This document shows, in pieces, positions 40,096 to 49,217 of a stretch of 64,000 bases of DNA (positions are counted from its first letter, which is position 1; every line of letters begins with the position of its first letter). The DNA comes from CAYGHE01 sp964349805. GTDB lineage: Bacteria; Patescibacteriota; Saccharimonadia; Saccharimonadales; Saccharimonadaceae. The notes beneath the pieces are model-generated. The model was not told the origin of the DNA. It searched no databases and saw nothing but the letters and a program-made list of their open reading frames with translations. The translations under genes were made by a program, and so were the position numbers. The DNA lies in NCBI GenBank assembly GCA_964349805.1, contig CAYGHE010000002.1:1-64000 (forward strand). The letters are read 5' to 3'.

Positions 40096-43000
40096 TTATT
40101 TCAATATCACGCTGTCTTCGCCGAGAGTTTTAACAAGAATTGAAATCAATTCGTCAGATGGTTCTATTTTAAATGGCAATCTAATAGCTGATTGTTTCTG
40201 ATCACCTAACACTAGTATCACGTCTGACAAACCTGGGTGCTTAGCGCAACTTCGCTTTAGGGTTAATAATGCTTTATGGTCATCAGGGTCTTTGACTCGG
40301 ATATATAGTTTTTGATCCATGGGAGTAACCGGAACCGATACCGCCACTGGAACAGGAGTTGCCACACTCACATTTGTTGGTTTATGAGGCACGATTTTTG
40401 GTATGTTTGGTTTTTTGTTGACACCAGTCCCCACGCCATCCAGGTCTTGTTCGGTCACGAACTGAATATTATCGGCGGTTATTTTGGCGTCACCATTAGA
40501 ATTACCCTCTTTGTCACGCGAACTAATTTTGCCGTCAACTTTGATGATAACGTCTTGCAATAGCCGCTCGCCTATTTTTTCGTAAAGGTTCGGGAATACT
40601 ATAACTTCGATCTCTCCGCCTTTATCTTCTAGGCGAATAAAGGCCATTCTCTTGCCTCCCTTTGTCACAATCACTCGAATTGTCGAGATAATTCCCCCGG
40701 CCGTTATGTTTTTGCCATCCATTTCAGCTACCACCTGATCTAATGATACGGTTTGCTCCGCAAGATAGGCCTCGTAACTATCCAGAGGATGAGCGCTGAT
40801 ATAAAGTCCTAGTAATTCCCTCTCCCAAACTAACCGCTCTTTGTCGGTGGATTTTACTGGTGCTGGCTGCAAGTTAATCGTCAATTTAGAAGAAGCGTCC
40901 TCTATACCGTCAAATAATCCCGTTTGTGAGCTAAGGGCGTCTTTTTGGACTTTAGAGGCAAATGCCTGGATGATATCAAGGTTAAATAAAAGGTCAGATC
41001 TGTCTCCTAGACTGTCAAAACCGCCAGTTTTAATAAGTGATTCCCAAGCTTTCTTGTTAAAACTGCCGACCTTGACTCGTTTGGCAAAGTCCTCGATACT
41101 TGTGAATTTGCCGTCTTCGCGAGCCCTCAAAGCTTCTTCTACCGCTCCTACACCTACACCTTTAACAGCCGCCATCCCGAATCGAATAGCTTTTTTGCCG
41201 GGTACAACCGCAAACTCTACGAATCCTTCATTAACGTCTGGCGGTAAGACTTCTATGCCCATGTGTTTGCATTCTGCAATTTCAATAGCTAATCTATCGA
41301 TATTATCTTGATCGCTCGTCATTAGAGCCGCCATAAAAGCTTCTGGGTAGTGGGCTTTCAGATAGGCGGTCCAATAAGCAATTGTTCCGTAACACGTAGC
41401 GTGAGCTTTGTTGAACGAGTAGTCGGCGAATGGTTGAATTTGTTGCCAAAGTTTTTCTGCTTGAGACTGCGTGAGACCTTGCTGTTTACAGCCTTCTATA
41501 AACTTGGGCTCTTCGGCGGCCATGATATCACGCTTTTTCTTGCCTATAGCCTTTCGAACGAGATCAGCTTCGCCCGCGCTATACCCAGCCACCAATTGCA
41601 ACAACATAATGATTTGTTCTTGGTAAACCATAACTCCGTAGGTGGGTCTTAAAATAGGCTCTAGGCTTGGGTGTAAGAAAGAAACCGACTTGGGGTCATT
41701 TTTGCCTTTTATGTACCTTGGTATTTCAGGTAACGGCCCCGGTCGGTAAAGTGCAACCATGGCAACTATGTCTTCGAATCGGTTAGGTTTTAACTCTTTT
41801 AGATAACGCTTCATTCCAGCGGATTCTATTTGGAAAACACCCGTAGTATCCGCTCTGCGAAGTAGCTGAAATGTTTTAGCATCATCAAATGGAATATCAT
41901 TAAGTTCTATATCCGTTTCGTGAACTTTTTTCACGATTCTTATGGTGTTTTTGATAATAGTCAGGTTTGAAAGCCCCAAGAAGTCTACCTTTAAAAGGCC
42001 GAGGTCTTCTACTGGACCCATGGGGTACTGTGTAGCGACCACCCCTTTTTGAGCCATTTCAAGCGGTATAAATTTAACTATGTCGTCAGGAGCTATAACA
42101 ACGCCCGCTGCGTGAACACCATGAGAGCGAATAGTTCCCTCTAACCTGCTAGCAAAATCTATAACCTGTCTCGCTACAGGATTAGTGTCGTACTCGCGTT
42201 TTAAGTCAGCATCTTGCTCAACGCAAACCCTTAGTGGTATGTGCCTTCCTTGAGACGGTGGCGGTATAAGTTTGGCTATTCTATCAGCTTCGGCGTACGG
42301 AACTTGCAAAACTCTTGCTACATCACGTACCGCAGCTCGAGCCGCCATAGTTCCAAAAGTAACAATATTGGCAACTCGATCTTTGCCGTATTTATCGATA
42401 CAGTATTGGATGACTTCATCCCTGCGAGTGTCTTGGATATCAACGTCAACATCGGGCGGACTAATACGATGAGGGTTCAAGAAACGCTCGAACATGAGTT
42501 CATGATGTATAGGGTCTGCTTCAGTAATCTTTAAAGAGTAAGCCACTATAGAGCCTGCTGCCGATCCTCTGCCGGGTCCAAAAACTATTCCACGGTCCTT
42601 GCCCCATTTAATAAAATCCCAAACTATAAGAAAGTAGCCGTTATAACCCGATTCCCTGATAGTCTTTAGCTCAAACTCAGCTCTTTCCACCACCTCTTTT
42701 GATAGCTTCTTTTTAGCTTCTTCTACGGCCATTGTCGTAGCTTTTTGCTCGTCTACGCCACCATAGCGCCAGGCTAAGCCCTGCCATACTAATTTGCGTA
42801 GGTAATCTTCTTCCGTCTCTCCGCCCGGAGTGTCAAATTTCGGAATTAACATTTCGCCTAGTTTGATTTCGACATTACAGCGATTAGCTACAGCCAAAGT
42901 GTTAGTTATAACTTCGGGGTGTTCTTCCCCCCACCTGCCTATAATATCCCGAGGATCGGTAACGTGCAGTTGAAAATCTTTCATGCTCATCCGATCGGTG

Positions 43001-43761
43001 TCGCTCAAAAAAGAACCTGTTTGGACGCATAATAAAATTTCGTGAGCTTCCTTGTCTTCGAGATTCAAATAATGAGCGTCGCAAGTAACTACTGCCGGGA
43101 TATCAAGATCTTTAGATAATTTCAAAAGATACTCATTAACTTTATTTTGAACATCCCAATGATCCGGAGAATCAGGATGGCCATGATCTTGCAGTTCTAA
43201 ATAGTAACGATCCCCAAAGACTGACCTGTACCACTCGGCTATTTGCTTGGCTTTGTCGTAGTTGTCTACTTGCAAGTTTTCACCTAACTCAGAACCGGCG
43301 CAACCCGATAACACTATCAACCCTTCGTTATATTTTTCGAGAATCTCATGGTCCATTCGGGGTTTATAGTATTTACCTTCTAGCTCAGATATAGACACCA
43401 AGCGCATCAGGTTGCGATAGCCCTTGTCGTTCATAGCCAAGATAGTTAAGTGATATCTAGCCTTGTCTTTTTGAGGGTCGCGGTCGTGGCGCGAACGCGC
43501 CGCAATATACGCCTCTATACCGATAATCGGCTTAACACCCCCATCCTTGGCGGCTTTATAAAACTCGATTGCGCCAGATATAGTTCCGTGATCAGTAATC
43601 GCCACGGCCTCCATACCAAGCTCAACAGTCTTTTTCACTAAACCAGGTATCTTAGTTAACCCGTCCAGCAAGCTGTGATGAGTATGATTGTGCAAATGCA
43701 CAAAATCTGATGATTTCAACTTAGAACGCGTAACGTCCAAAGGTTTTGATTTAGCCCCCAT
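40096..43761 (-). CDS. dnaE: DNA polymerase III alpha subunit
   Basis: Replicative C-family polymerase, 1221 aa. The N-terminal PHP domain (VHLHNHTHHSLLDG near residue 20) is followed by the polymerase palm (GRGSAAGSIVAY, and PDVDVDIQDTRRDEVIQY with the catalytic Asp residues). The fingers, helix-hairpin-helix, and OB-fold (about 1000-1100) regions and a short C-terminal domain complete the protein. It is full length for DnaE1. A -10 box TATACT 11 bases before the ATG predicts a leader of about 5 bases. Confidence 0.97.
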   Translation of the reverse strand: MGAKSKPLDVTRSKLKSSDFVHLHNHTHHSLLDGLTKIPGLVKKTVELGMEAVAITDHGTISGAIEFYKAAKDGGVKPIIGIEAYIAARSRHDRDPQKDKARYHLTILAMNDKGYRNLMRLVSISELEGKYYKPRMDHEILEKYNEGLIVLSGCAGSELGENLQVDNYDKAKQIAEWYRSVFGDRYYLELQDHGHPDSPDHWDVQNKVNEYLLKLSKDLDIPAVVTCDAHYLNLEDKEAHEILLCVQTGSFLSDTDRMSMKDFQLHVTDPRDIIGRWGEEHPEVITNTLAVANRCNVEIKLGEMLIPKFDTPGGETEEDYLRKLVWQGLAWRYGGVDEQKATTMAVEEAKKKLSKEVVERAEFELKTIRESGYNGYFLIVWDFIKWGKDRGIVFGPGRGSAAGSIVAYSLKITEADPIHHELMFERFLNPHRISPPDVDVDIQDTRRDEVIQYCIDKYGKDRVANIVTFGTMAARAAVRDVARVLQVPYAEADRIAKLIPPPSQGRHIPLRVCVEQDADLKREYDTNPVARQVIDFASRLEGTIRSHGVHAAGVVIAPDDIVKFIPLEMAQKGVVATQYPMGPVEDLGLLKVDFLGLSNLTIIKNTIRIVKKVHETDIELNDIPFDDAKTFQLLRRADTTGVFQIESAGMKRYLKELKPNRFEDIVAMVALYRPGPLPEIPRYIKGKNDPKSVSFLHPSLEPILRPTYGVMVYQEQIIMLLQLVAGYSAGEADLVRKAIGKKKRDIMAAEEPKFIEGCKQQGLTQSQAEKLWQQIQPFADYSFNKAHATCYGTIAYWTAYLKAHYPEAFMAALMTSDQDNIDRLAIEIAECKHMGIEVLPPDVNEGFVEFAVVPGKKAIRFGMAAVKGVGVGAVEEALRAREDGKFTSIEDFAKRVKVGSFNKKAWESLIKTGGFDSLGDRSDLLFNLDIIQAFASKVQKDALSSQTGLFDGIEDASSKLTINLQPAPVKSTDKERLVWERELLGLYISAHPLDSYEAYLAEQTVSLDQVVAEMDGKNITAGGIISTIRVIVTKGGKRMAFIRLEDKGGEIEVIVFPNLYEKIGERLLQDVIIKVDGKISSRDKEGNSNGDAKITADNIQFVTEQDLDGVGTGVNKKPNIPKIVPHKPTNVSVATPVPVAVSVPVTPMDQKLYIRVKDPDDHKALLTLKRSCAKHPGLSDVILVLGDQKQSAIRLPFKIEPSDELISILVKTLGEDSVILK

Positions 43762-43772
43762 GCCTAACTAGT

Positions 43773-43801
43773 AGTATAACCAAGACGAGACCCTCTTGTC
43801 T
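43773..43801 (-). promoter_or_regulatory. dnaE promoter region with imperfect inverted repeat
   Basis: TATACT (minus strand, 43773-43778) with CAGACA about 18 bases upstream. An AGAC/GTCT inverted repeat with an inner AGA/TCT pair (43783-43801) overlaps the -35 side and might be an operator. Confidence 0.4.
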
Positions 43802-43817
43802 GTAGTAAAAAGGACTT

Positions 43818-44108
43818 TTAAACTTCTCGCTGCCTGATAGCGTCTATGACGCCCTGAATATATTCTCCGCTAACCGGTAACCATCCTACCAATTGACTCA
43901 ACGCCCATATCAACAAAGCTACAACAACAGTACCACCTAGCACTGTACCAAATCCAAAGAAAATACCACGCCAAAAATTCATCCAATATACGCGGCGCCG
44001 ACTTTGATACATATCATAGAAAAATTCTTCGAATAGTCGGCGACGAGCAGCACGTTCCGTGCGTTTTTCAGCCATGTTAGCAAGTTTTTTTCTGGTTTTT
44101 TTAATCAT
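43818..44108 (-). CDS. Small membrane protein, DUF5665-like
   Basis: 96 aa. A highly basic N-terminal helix (1-40) is followed by one membrane helix (about 47-70) with the GFGTVLGG Gly-rich stretch, then a short amphipathic end. The pattern resembles small DUF5665-type membrane proteins; this is from memory of the pattern only. It is the last of three small membrane-associated genes between galU and dnaE. Function is unknown. Confidence 0.75.
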   Translation of the reverse strand: MIKKTRKKLANMAEKRTERAARRRLFEEFFYDMYQSRRRVYWMNFWRGIFFGFGTVLGGTVVVALLIWALSQLVGWLPVSGEYIQGVIDAIRQREV

Positions 44109-44134
44109 TTTTCAGTTTTAACTGATATCTATAT

Positions 44135-44443
44135 CTATTTTTTACTCTTGAACCCTTTTTTAGCACCTTCAAGCACACGTTCAGTGCGAGTCTTGAAATC
44201 TGCTGCCTTTTCCTTGGCGTCCTCTATCGTTCCTTCAGCCTTATCTTTGGCTTCATTGGCGACAGTACCGACCTTATCAGCTGCCTGCTTGGACTTCCGA
44301 GCAGCATCTGATTTTATATCATCAGCCTTTACTTTCAGATCAGCCCTGGTTTCCTTGCCACTTTTGGGCGCAGTCAATAGCCCTGTTACTAAACCGGCGG
44401 CAGCTCCAAATAGAGCGCCTAGAGCGAATTTACCTTTTGTCAT
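44135..44443 (-). CDS. YtxH-like Gly-rich membrane/stress protein
   Basis: 102 aa from the ATG at 44443; an in-frame GTG six bases upstream is less likely because GGAGGGAG is well placed for the ATG. The N-terminal hydrophobic segment FALGALFGAAAGLVTGLLTAP ends in the PKSG turn typical of YtxH-family proteins. The remainder is a long charged Lys/Ala/Glu helix. It starts inside the end of the upstream gene (14-base overlap). Probably a membrane-associated, LEA-like stress protein; role unknown. Confidence 0.8.
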   Translation of the reverse strand: MTKGKFALGALFGAAAGLVTGLLTAPKSGKETRADLKVKADDIKSDAARKSKQAADKVGTVANEAKDKAEGTIEDAKEKAADFKTRTERVLEGAKKGFKSKK

Positions 44444-44702
44444 CGTCACTCCCTCCTCTTTTATCCTTTAAATTACTGGCCCATTTTTTAACAATGTTAA
44501 GGAAGAACAGCGGTGAAGCCATTTTTGCAGCTCCAGCCACGGCTGCTTCTATGTGATCCGCTGTGCGTTCTGCTGACTTAGTAACTCTGCGGATCTGTCT
44601 GGTTAAGACTATTAGGTAAATTACGAGAGCAACGCCTAGCACTAAGAAGAAGCCTAAAAATATCGATATAATGATTACTAAAATTTCTGCGGCGGAACTC
44701 AT
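44430..44702 (-). CDS. Small single-pass membrane protein
   Basis: 90 aa from the ATG at 44702, preceded by GGAGG at 10 bases; an in-frame upstream start would add 11 residues across the SD. One N-terminal membrane helix (about 4-28) is followed by a helical segment TKSAERTADHIEAAVAGAAK and a basic-acidic tail. It resembles DUF948-type proteins often found before ytxH-like genes. Function is unknown. Confidence 0.8.
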   Translation of the reverse strand: MSSAAEILVIIISIFLGFFLVLGVALVIYLIVLTRQIRRVTKSAERTADHIEAAVAGAAKMASPLFFLNIVKKWASNLKDKRGGSDDDKR

Positions 44703-44758
44703 AATGTTAATACCTCCATATTTAATTATTAGCACAAACTATGCCAAAAAGCAAGTGC

Positions 44759-45634
44759 TTACTTTAATCGTCCCTTCAGGTAAGCGGCAAAATCCTTGCT
44801 ATATACAGGGTGTTCTAGTGCTACATCTGCAACAGCTTTTAGATACTTGAGCGGATCACCTGTATCATGCCAAACGCCTTCTATCATGCATCCGTACACG
44901 GCATCTTTGAGAGCTAACGTATTTAAACTGTTAGCTAGTGTTAATTCGCCGACCGTCGCCGACTCTTCTTGTTTAATTAAAGGGATGATATCGGACGTCA
45001 GCAAATAACTACCAACTGAAGCGTATTCCGAAAGCGCGTTAGCTTCCCCAGGTTTTTCTACCAGCCCTTTGATAGCAAATAATTTACCCTTAACTTTTTT
45101 GCCAACATCGGCCATGCCATATTTGTCGGCATCTTTTTTGTCAATTTTTATCAAAGATATTACTGACTTGCCGGTCTCGTTGTAAGCTTCTTTTAGTTGA
45201 ATAGGCCAAGCGACATCAGATCGAAAGAAGTCGTCGGCAAAGAACACAAAAAACGGTTCGTCGTCATTAATTAAATGCCGGGCATTTAATATGGGCCGAG
45301 CATTTCCCTTAGGTGATCCTTTTTGACGAACATACACGAAGTTCGCCATTTCGGCGATAGTTTTTATCTGCTCCGCCTGATCGCTCTTACCCCTTTCTCG
45401 CAGTTCGCTTTCTAATTCATCGCTACGATCAAAATGGTCTTCTATGGCCCGCTTGGTACTACCGGTAACTATAATTATGTCCGTTACACCCGCTGCCACG
45501 GCTTGTTCGACAATAATTTGAATCACCGGTTTGTCGATAATCGGTAACATTTCTTTGGGCATAGCCTTGGTTTGTGGCAAAAAGCGAGTCCCTAGACCGG
45601 CCGCACATATAATAGCTTTAGTGGGTTGCTTCAT
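44759..45634 (-). CDS. galU: UTP-glucose-1-phosphate uridylyltransferase
   Basis: Makes UDP-glucose from UTP and glucose-1-phosphate for cell-surface glycans. 291 aa from the ATG at 45634 (MKQPTKAIICAAG); an upstream TTG would add three residues. The nucleotidyltransferase signature AAGLGTRFLPQTKAMPKEMLP is at about 10-30, with FVFFADDFF and the family GLVEKP following. It lies 9 bases after gatB. A TATAGT box 8 bases before the ATG might give it its own transcript. Confidence 0.95.
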   Translation of the reverse strand: MKQPTKAIICAAGLGTRFLPQTKAMPKEMLPIIDKPVIQIIVEQAVAAGVTDIIIVTGSTKRAIEDHFDRSDELESELRERGKSDQAEQIKTIAEMANFVYVRQKGSPKGNARPILNARHLINDDEPFFVFFADDFFRSDVAWPIQLKEAYNETGKSVISLIKIDKKDADKYGMADVGKKVKGKLFAIKGLVEKPGEANALSEYASVGSYLLTSDIIPLIKQEESATVGELTLANSLNTLALKDAVYGCMIEGVWHDTGDPLKYLKAVADVALEHPVYSKDFAAYLKGRLK

Positions 45635-45643
45635 AGATATCAA

Positions 45644-47083
45644 CTATAACCTTTCGCGAATTAATTTTTGGGCGAGGGCTGGGTTAGCTCTACCGCTTGA
45701 TTTCTTCATCACCTGCCCGACCAAATAGCCTATAGCCTTATCTTTGCCGTCTTTAATATCAATTATCGATTGAGAGTTGGCCGGGTCAGTTAAAATTTCA
45801 TCAACGATACTAGCGATTTCGCCTTCGTCACTAACTTGTAACAAATTCTTATTTTCGGCAATTTCACGAGCAGTTTTATCGCTAGTCAATAATTCGTTAA
45901 AAACTTCTTTGGAGGAAGTTGAAGAAAGCTCGTTCTTTTCGACCATGTTAGACAATTCAATGAATCCTTCGGGTGAGAAGTTGCTAGCAACGACAGCTGT
46001 TTCTTCGTCTTCTGACACAACAGCACTGGCAAACCAATGCGCTACACGACGAGCAGCAGACTCGCCAGCAGCTTCCTGGATTTCGGTTATCAGAACAGCG
46101 TAGCTTTGATTATTAAGCAAAGCTTCTACTACTGAGCTGTCGAGTTTGAGGCTCTGCCATTTATCCCGGTAATAGGCTGGAAGAGGCGGAACTGTCTTTT
46201 GAATTTCGTCTATTTCCTGATCTTCCAAGACGATTGGTGGAATATCAGGCTCTGGCATGTAGCGATAGTCCTGTGCCTGCTCTTTTCCTCGCTGAGATAC
46301 GGTCTTTTGTTTGGCGTCATCCCAACCTCGAGTTTCCTGAACGACCACTTCTCCGCGCTCTAATAATTCGACTTGTCTTTTGAATTCATATTCGGCAGCT
46401 TTTTCAACACTACGGAAGGAGTTCAGGTTTTTAGTTTCGGAACGAGTGCCTAGTTCTTTGGCGTCTTTCAAGGCAACAGATACGTTAACGTCAAAACGCA
46501 TATTGCCATGGTATAAATCACCAAAAGTTACACCAGCGTATGTCATTAACCTGTGCAATTCGATAGCATACGCCTTGGCTTCAGCCGCTGAATGAATATC
46601 GGGCTCGGAAACTATTTCAATCAATGGCGTACCGGCACGATTGAGGTCTACCAGGCTATGGTCTGCATGGTGAATAAGTTTACCGGCATCTTCTTCAAGA
46701 TGAGCGTGGTGAACCCTTATGCGTGAGCTAGAGCCGTTTTTAAGAGGCACATCCACCCAACCTTCTAAGATTATCGGGTTATACATTTGCGATATCTGAT
46801 ATCCTTTGGGTAAATCAGGATAAAAATAATGTTTGCGATCGAAACGGCTGACTTTAGCTATTTTAGCGTTAAGAGCTTTGCCGGCTTTTATAGCCAGTGT
46901 CACGGCTTCACGATTGAGAATCGGTAGCATACCGGGCAGGCCATAGTCAATTGGGCTAATAACACTGTTGGGTTCTTTACTGCGGGCATCGTTATCCGCT
47001 GGGCTAAATAATTTGGTGAGAGTAGCAAGCTGAACGTGGCATTCTATACCAATTGTCATTACATATTTCATGTCACTATTCAT
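45644..47083 (-). CDS. gatB: Aspartyl/glutamyl-tRNA amidotransferase subunit B
   Basis: GatB activates and transamidates mischarged Glu-tRNA-Gln or Asp-tRNA-Asn in GatCAB. 479 aa, full length. The N-terminal core has GIECHVQLATLTKLFSP, YFYPDLPKGYQISQ and DLNRAGTPLIEIVSEPD. The C-terminal YqeY-like helical domain ends the protein. The ATG overlaps the TGA of the preceding 139-aa gene (ATGA). The start could also be the fifth codon Met, 12 bases downstream. Confidence 0.97.
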   Translation of the reverse strand: MNSDMKYVMTIGIECHVQLATLTKLFSPADNDARSKEPNSVISPIDYGLPGMLPILNREAVTLAIKAGKALNAKIAKVSRFDRKHYFYPDLPKGYQISQMYNPIILEGWVDVPLKNGSSSRIRVHHAHLEEDAGKLIHHADHSLVDLNRAGTPLIEIVSEPDIHSAAEAKAYAIELHRLMTYAGVTFGDLYHGNMRFDVNVSVALKDAKELGTRSETKNLNSFRSVEKAAEYEFKRQVELLERGEVVVQETRGWDDAKQKTVSQRGKEQAQDYRYMPEPDIPPIVLEDQEIDEIQKTVPPLPAYYRDKWQSLKLDSSVVEALLNNQSYAVLITEIQEAAGESAARRVAHWFASAVVSEDEETAVVASNFSPEGFIELSNMVEKNELSSTSSKEVFNELLTSDKTAREIAENKNLLQVSDEGEIASIVDEILTDPANSQSIIDIKDGKDKAIGYLVGQVMKKSSGRANPALAQKLIRERL

Positions 47084-47499
47084 AGTGCCCCCAAATCTTT
47101 TAGCGCTTGCTCAAAAGCGTTAAGTGCCTTGCGAGCGTCCTCAGACGATACGTCAACATCCGATTCGTGGGCTATTCGATTGCGTAGTTTATGAGCGCCC
47201 CACAAAGAGTTATTGTTACTAAATAGTGAGCGAGCTTTTTTCATTCTTTCTGACATAATTTGGCCTTTTATGCCTCGTTCTTTCAAGGCTCTATCTACTA
47301 ATTTGTCGGCATTGAGTACCGCTAAATGATAGCTAGAAGGCTCGCCTTCTACAAGTTTAGACTTTATATTAGACCAATCGGTCTGGTAGCGCCTAGCATC
47401 TAAACGCGTAGTCCGTTTTTGCGTCAGGTTTATAAAAACGAACAGTAAAAGACCGACAATAATTACAGCGGCAAAAAGAATGATTATCTCTGAATTCAT
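47080..47499 (-). CDS. Membrane-anchored HEPN-like protein within the gat operon
   Basis: 139 aa. One N-terminal membrane helix (about 4-24) is followed by a basic stretch and an all-helical domain. Near the end RNRIAHE carries R106-N107-x3-H111, the Rx4-6H motif of HEPN RNases and RNase-like domains, preceded by helices containing YHLAVLNADKLVDRAL. It sits 1 base after gatA and overlaps gatB by four bases, so it is translated within the GatCAB operon. A membrane-tethered ribonuclease or a structural HEPN is possible; activity is not shown. Confidence 0.75.
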   Translation of the reverse strand: MNSEIIILFAAVIIVGLLLFVFINLTQKRTTRLDARRYQTDWSNIKSKLVEGEPSSYHLAVLNADKLVDRALKERGIKGQIMSERMKKARSLFSNNNSLWGAHKLRNRIAHESDVDVSSEDARKALNAFEQALKDLGAL

Positions 47500-47500
47500 T

Positions 47501-48877
47501 CTAAAATTCCTCCACTTCTTGGCCTAGTGCTAGAAGATTAGCGTCGCTCTGCATAGGACCTATTAGCTGAGCACCTATAGGCAAACCTGAGTCAGTTGAA
47601 CCCGCCGGCACACTGATTGCCGGTAAACCTGCCAGAGAAGCCGGAACTGTCATAACATCGGATAAATACATCTTGATAGGGTCATCAGTATTCTCGCCTA
47701 GCTTGAAGGCTGGCGTGGGTGCTGTTGGCCCGAGCAACATATCATAATTTTTGAGGAGCTCATCGAACTGGCTAATGAGAAGTGTACGAGCTTTTTGGGC
47801 TTGAAGATAATAGGCGTCAAAGAAACCGCTTGATAAAACGTGGTTTCCAATCATAATGCGCCGTTTGTTTTCGGCTTCAAAACGAGAACGGCTTTGACCA
47901 TAGAGCTCTTGTAAGTTGTCAGCTCCCTCAAAACGATAGCCGTATCGAACACCGTCATAACGCGCTAAATTACTACTGACTTCCGCTGGTACGATTATGT
48001 AATACATGGCCAAAGTGTATTTAGCGATAGGTAGACTAATTTCTTCAACCACATGTCCGATTTTGCGTAATTTGTCCGCGTATTCTAGCACCTGATTTTT
48101 TACATCCGAATCAACCTCGTCGGTCATAAATTCTTTAATAAGTCCGATTTTCTGCTTGGACTCTATTGATTGTTTTGGTGAAAAGAAATCCGGCAAGGTT
48201 GTCGTGTCGTTCTTGTCCTGGCCGGCTATAATACTCATTATCAAAGCGGCGTCACTAGAATTAGTCGTAATAGCTCCGACAACATCAGTGCTGCTAGCCA
48301 TTGCCACCACACCATAACGGCTAACAGCACCGTAAGTTGGTTTAATACCTACTACGCCATTAAAGCTAGCGGGTTGACGAATAGAACCACCCGTATCAGT
48401 ACCTAACGCAAAAGGCACGATATCGAGTGCCACCGCTACCGCTGAACCTCCACTGCTACCACCAGCTACTCGTGTTTTATCAATGGCGTTACTTGTAGGT
48501 CCGAAAGCCGAGTTTTCAGTACTACCGCCATGAGCGAAAGCATCTAGGTTAGCTTTGCCGATACAAATAGCACCCTCAGCTTCAAGTTTTTCAACAGCTG
48601 TAGCCTGCAGTGGAGCGTTGAAATCTTCAAGCATTTTGCTGGCAGCAGTTGTAGGAGCGCCAAATGCCAAGAAATTATCTTTTATCACGAATGGCACGCC
48701 AGCCAAGCGACCAGTAATTTTGCCTTCATCAACTTCTTTGGCTCGTTGCATAGCCCGATCCTCAGTAAGGCTTAAAAGCGCATGATAATCTTGGTTTTGT
48801 TGCGCCTTGGACAAGGCTCTTTTGATGTTATCCTGAGCGCTTTGGTTCAAAAAGTCGGCTATTTTGCTCATCGTCAT
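47501..48877 (-). CDS. gatA: Aspartyl/glutamyl-tRNA amidotransferase subunit A
   Basis: Amidase-signature glutaminase that supplies ammonia to GatB, 458 aa. The Lys of VIKDNF and the double Ser of the GGSSGGSAVAVALD and GTDTGGSIRQPASF stretches form the Ser-cisSer-Lys triad. Length is slightly shorter than the family average (about 480). The ATG overlaps the gatC TGA by four bases. Presence of GatCAB implies Gln-tRNA and/or Asn-tRNA are made by transamidation. Confidence 0.97.
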   Translation of the reverse strand: MTMSKIADFLNQSAQDNIKRALSKAQQNQDYHALLSLTEDRAMQRAKEVDEGKITGRLAGVPFVIKDNFLAFGAPTTAASKMLEDFNAPLQATAVEKLEAEGAICIGKANLDAFAHGGSTENSAFGPTSNAIDKTRVAGGSSGGSAVAVALDIVPFALGTDTGGSIRQPASFNGVVGIKPTYGAVSRYGVVAMASSTDVVGAITTNSSDAALIMSIIAGQDKNDTTTLPDFFSPKQSIESKQKIGLIKEFMTDEVDSDVKNQVLEYADKLRKIGHVVEEISLPIAKYTLAMYYIIVPAEVSSNLARYDGVRYGYRFEGADNLQELYGQSRSRFEAENKRRIMIGNHVLSSGFFDAYYLQAQKARTLLISQFDELLKNYDMLLGPTAPTPAFKLGENTDDPIKMYLSDVMTVPASLAGLPAISVPAGSTDSGLPIGAQLIGPMQSDANLLALGQEVEEF

Positions 48878-49164
48878 AAAACCTTCGGCACTTTCACGGC
48901 ATTTTCGGCATGCTCCGAAGCAAGCCCTAATAGCTGCTCTCTGCTCACTTTTACAGGAGTTGTCTCGTCATTACGCCAAACATTCTTGAGGCCAGTAACT
49001 TGATAAGTGGGCTCGACACCACTTGTGTCTAGCTCTCCGAGCTGGGTAATGTATTCTACTATGCGATCAAGGTCGCCCATTAAAAAATCAATTTCGGCGC
49101 TATCCAATTCAAAACCAGAAAGCCGCGCTAAATACTCGACATCTTTTCGAGAAATTTGTGTCAT
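48874..49164 (-). CDS. gatC: Aspartyl/glutamyl-tRNA amidotransferase subunit C
   Basis: GatC clamps GatA to GatB, 96 aa. The characteristic start (ISRKDVEYLARLSGFEL) and middle DRIVEYITQLGELDTSGVEPTY are clear. It is first in gatC-gatA-(HEPN)-gatB. A promoter with TATAAT 7 bases before the ATG predicts a 1-base leader. Confidence 0.95.
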   Translation of the reverse strand: MTQISRKDVEYLARLSGFELDSAEIDFLMGDLDRIVEYITQLGELDTSGVEPTYQVTGLKNVWRNDETTPVKVSREQLLGLASEHAENAVKVPKVL

Positions 49165-49171
49165 ACAAGAT

Positions 49172-49200
49172 ATTATAGCTTAAACAGTGAGTGTTTTACA
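49172..49200 (-). promoter_or_regulatory. gatC operon promoter, leaderless
   Basis: Minus strand: TGTAAA (49195-49200), 17-base spacer, TATAAT (49172-49177). Predicted +1 is 49165, one base before the gatC ATG. Confidence 0.55.
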
Positions 49201-49217
49201 GGATGCTGAACCTGGAG

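Noticed and set aside
40841..41311. 156-codon plus-strand open frame inside dnaE
   Set aside because: Antisense shadow of the conserved polymerase frame, Ser/Thr/Pro-rich, no start signals.
43783..43801. Intrinsic terminator between the 96-aa gene and dnaE
   Set aside because: The stem is short and imperfect and is not followed by a U-run; listed only as a possible operator.
47080..47083. TGA recoded as Gly or Trp (as in some CPR phyla)
   Set aside because: Several genes end naturally at TGA in coupled ATGA/GTGA junctions (gatC, the HEPN gene, aldolase, transketolase N), so TGA is a stop.
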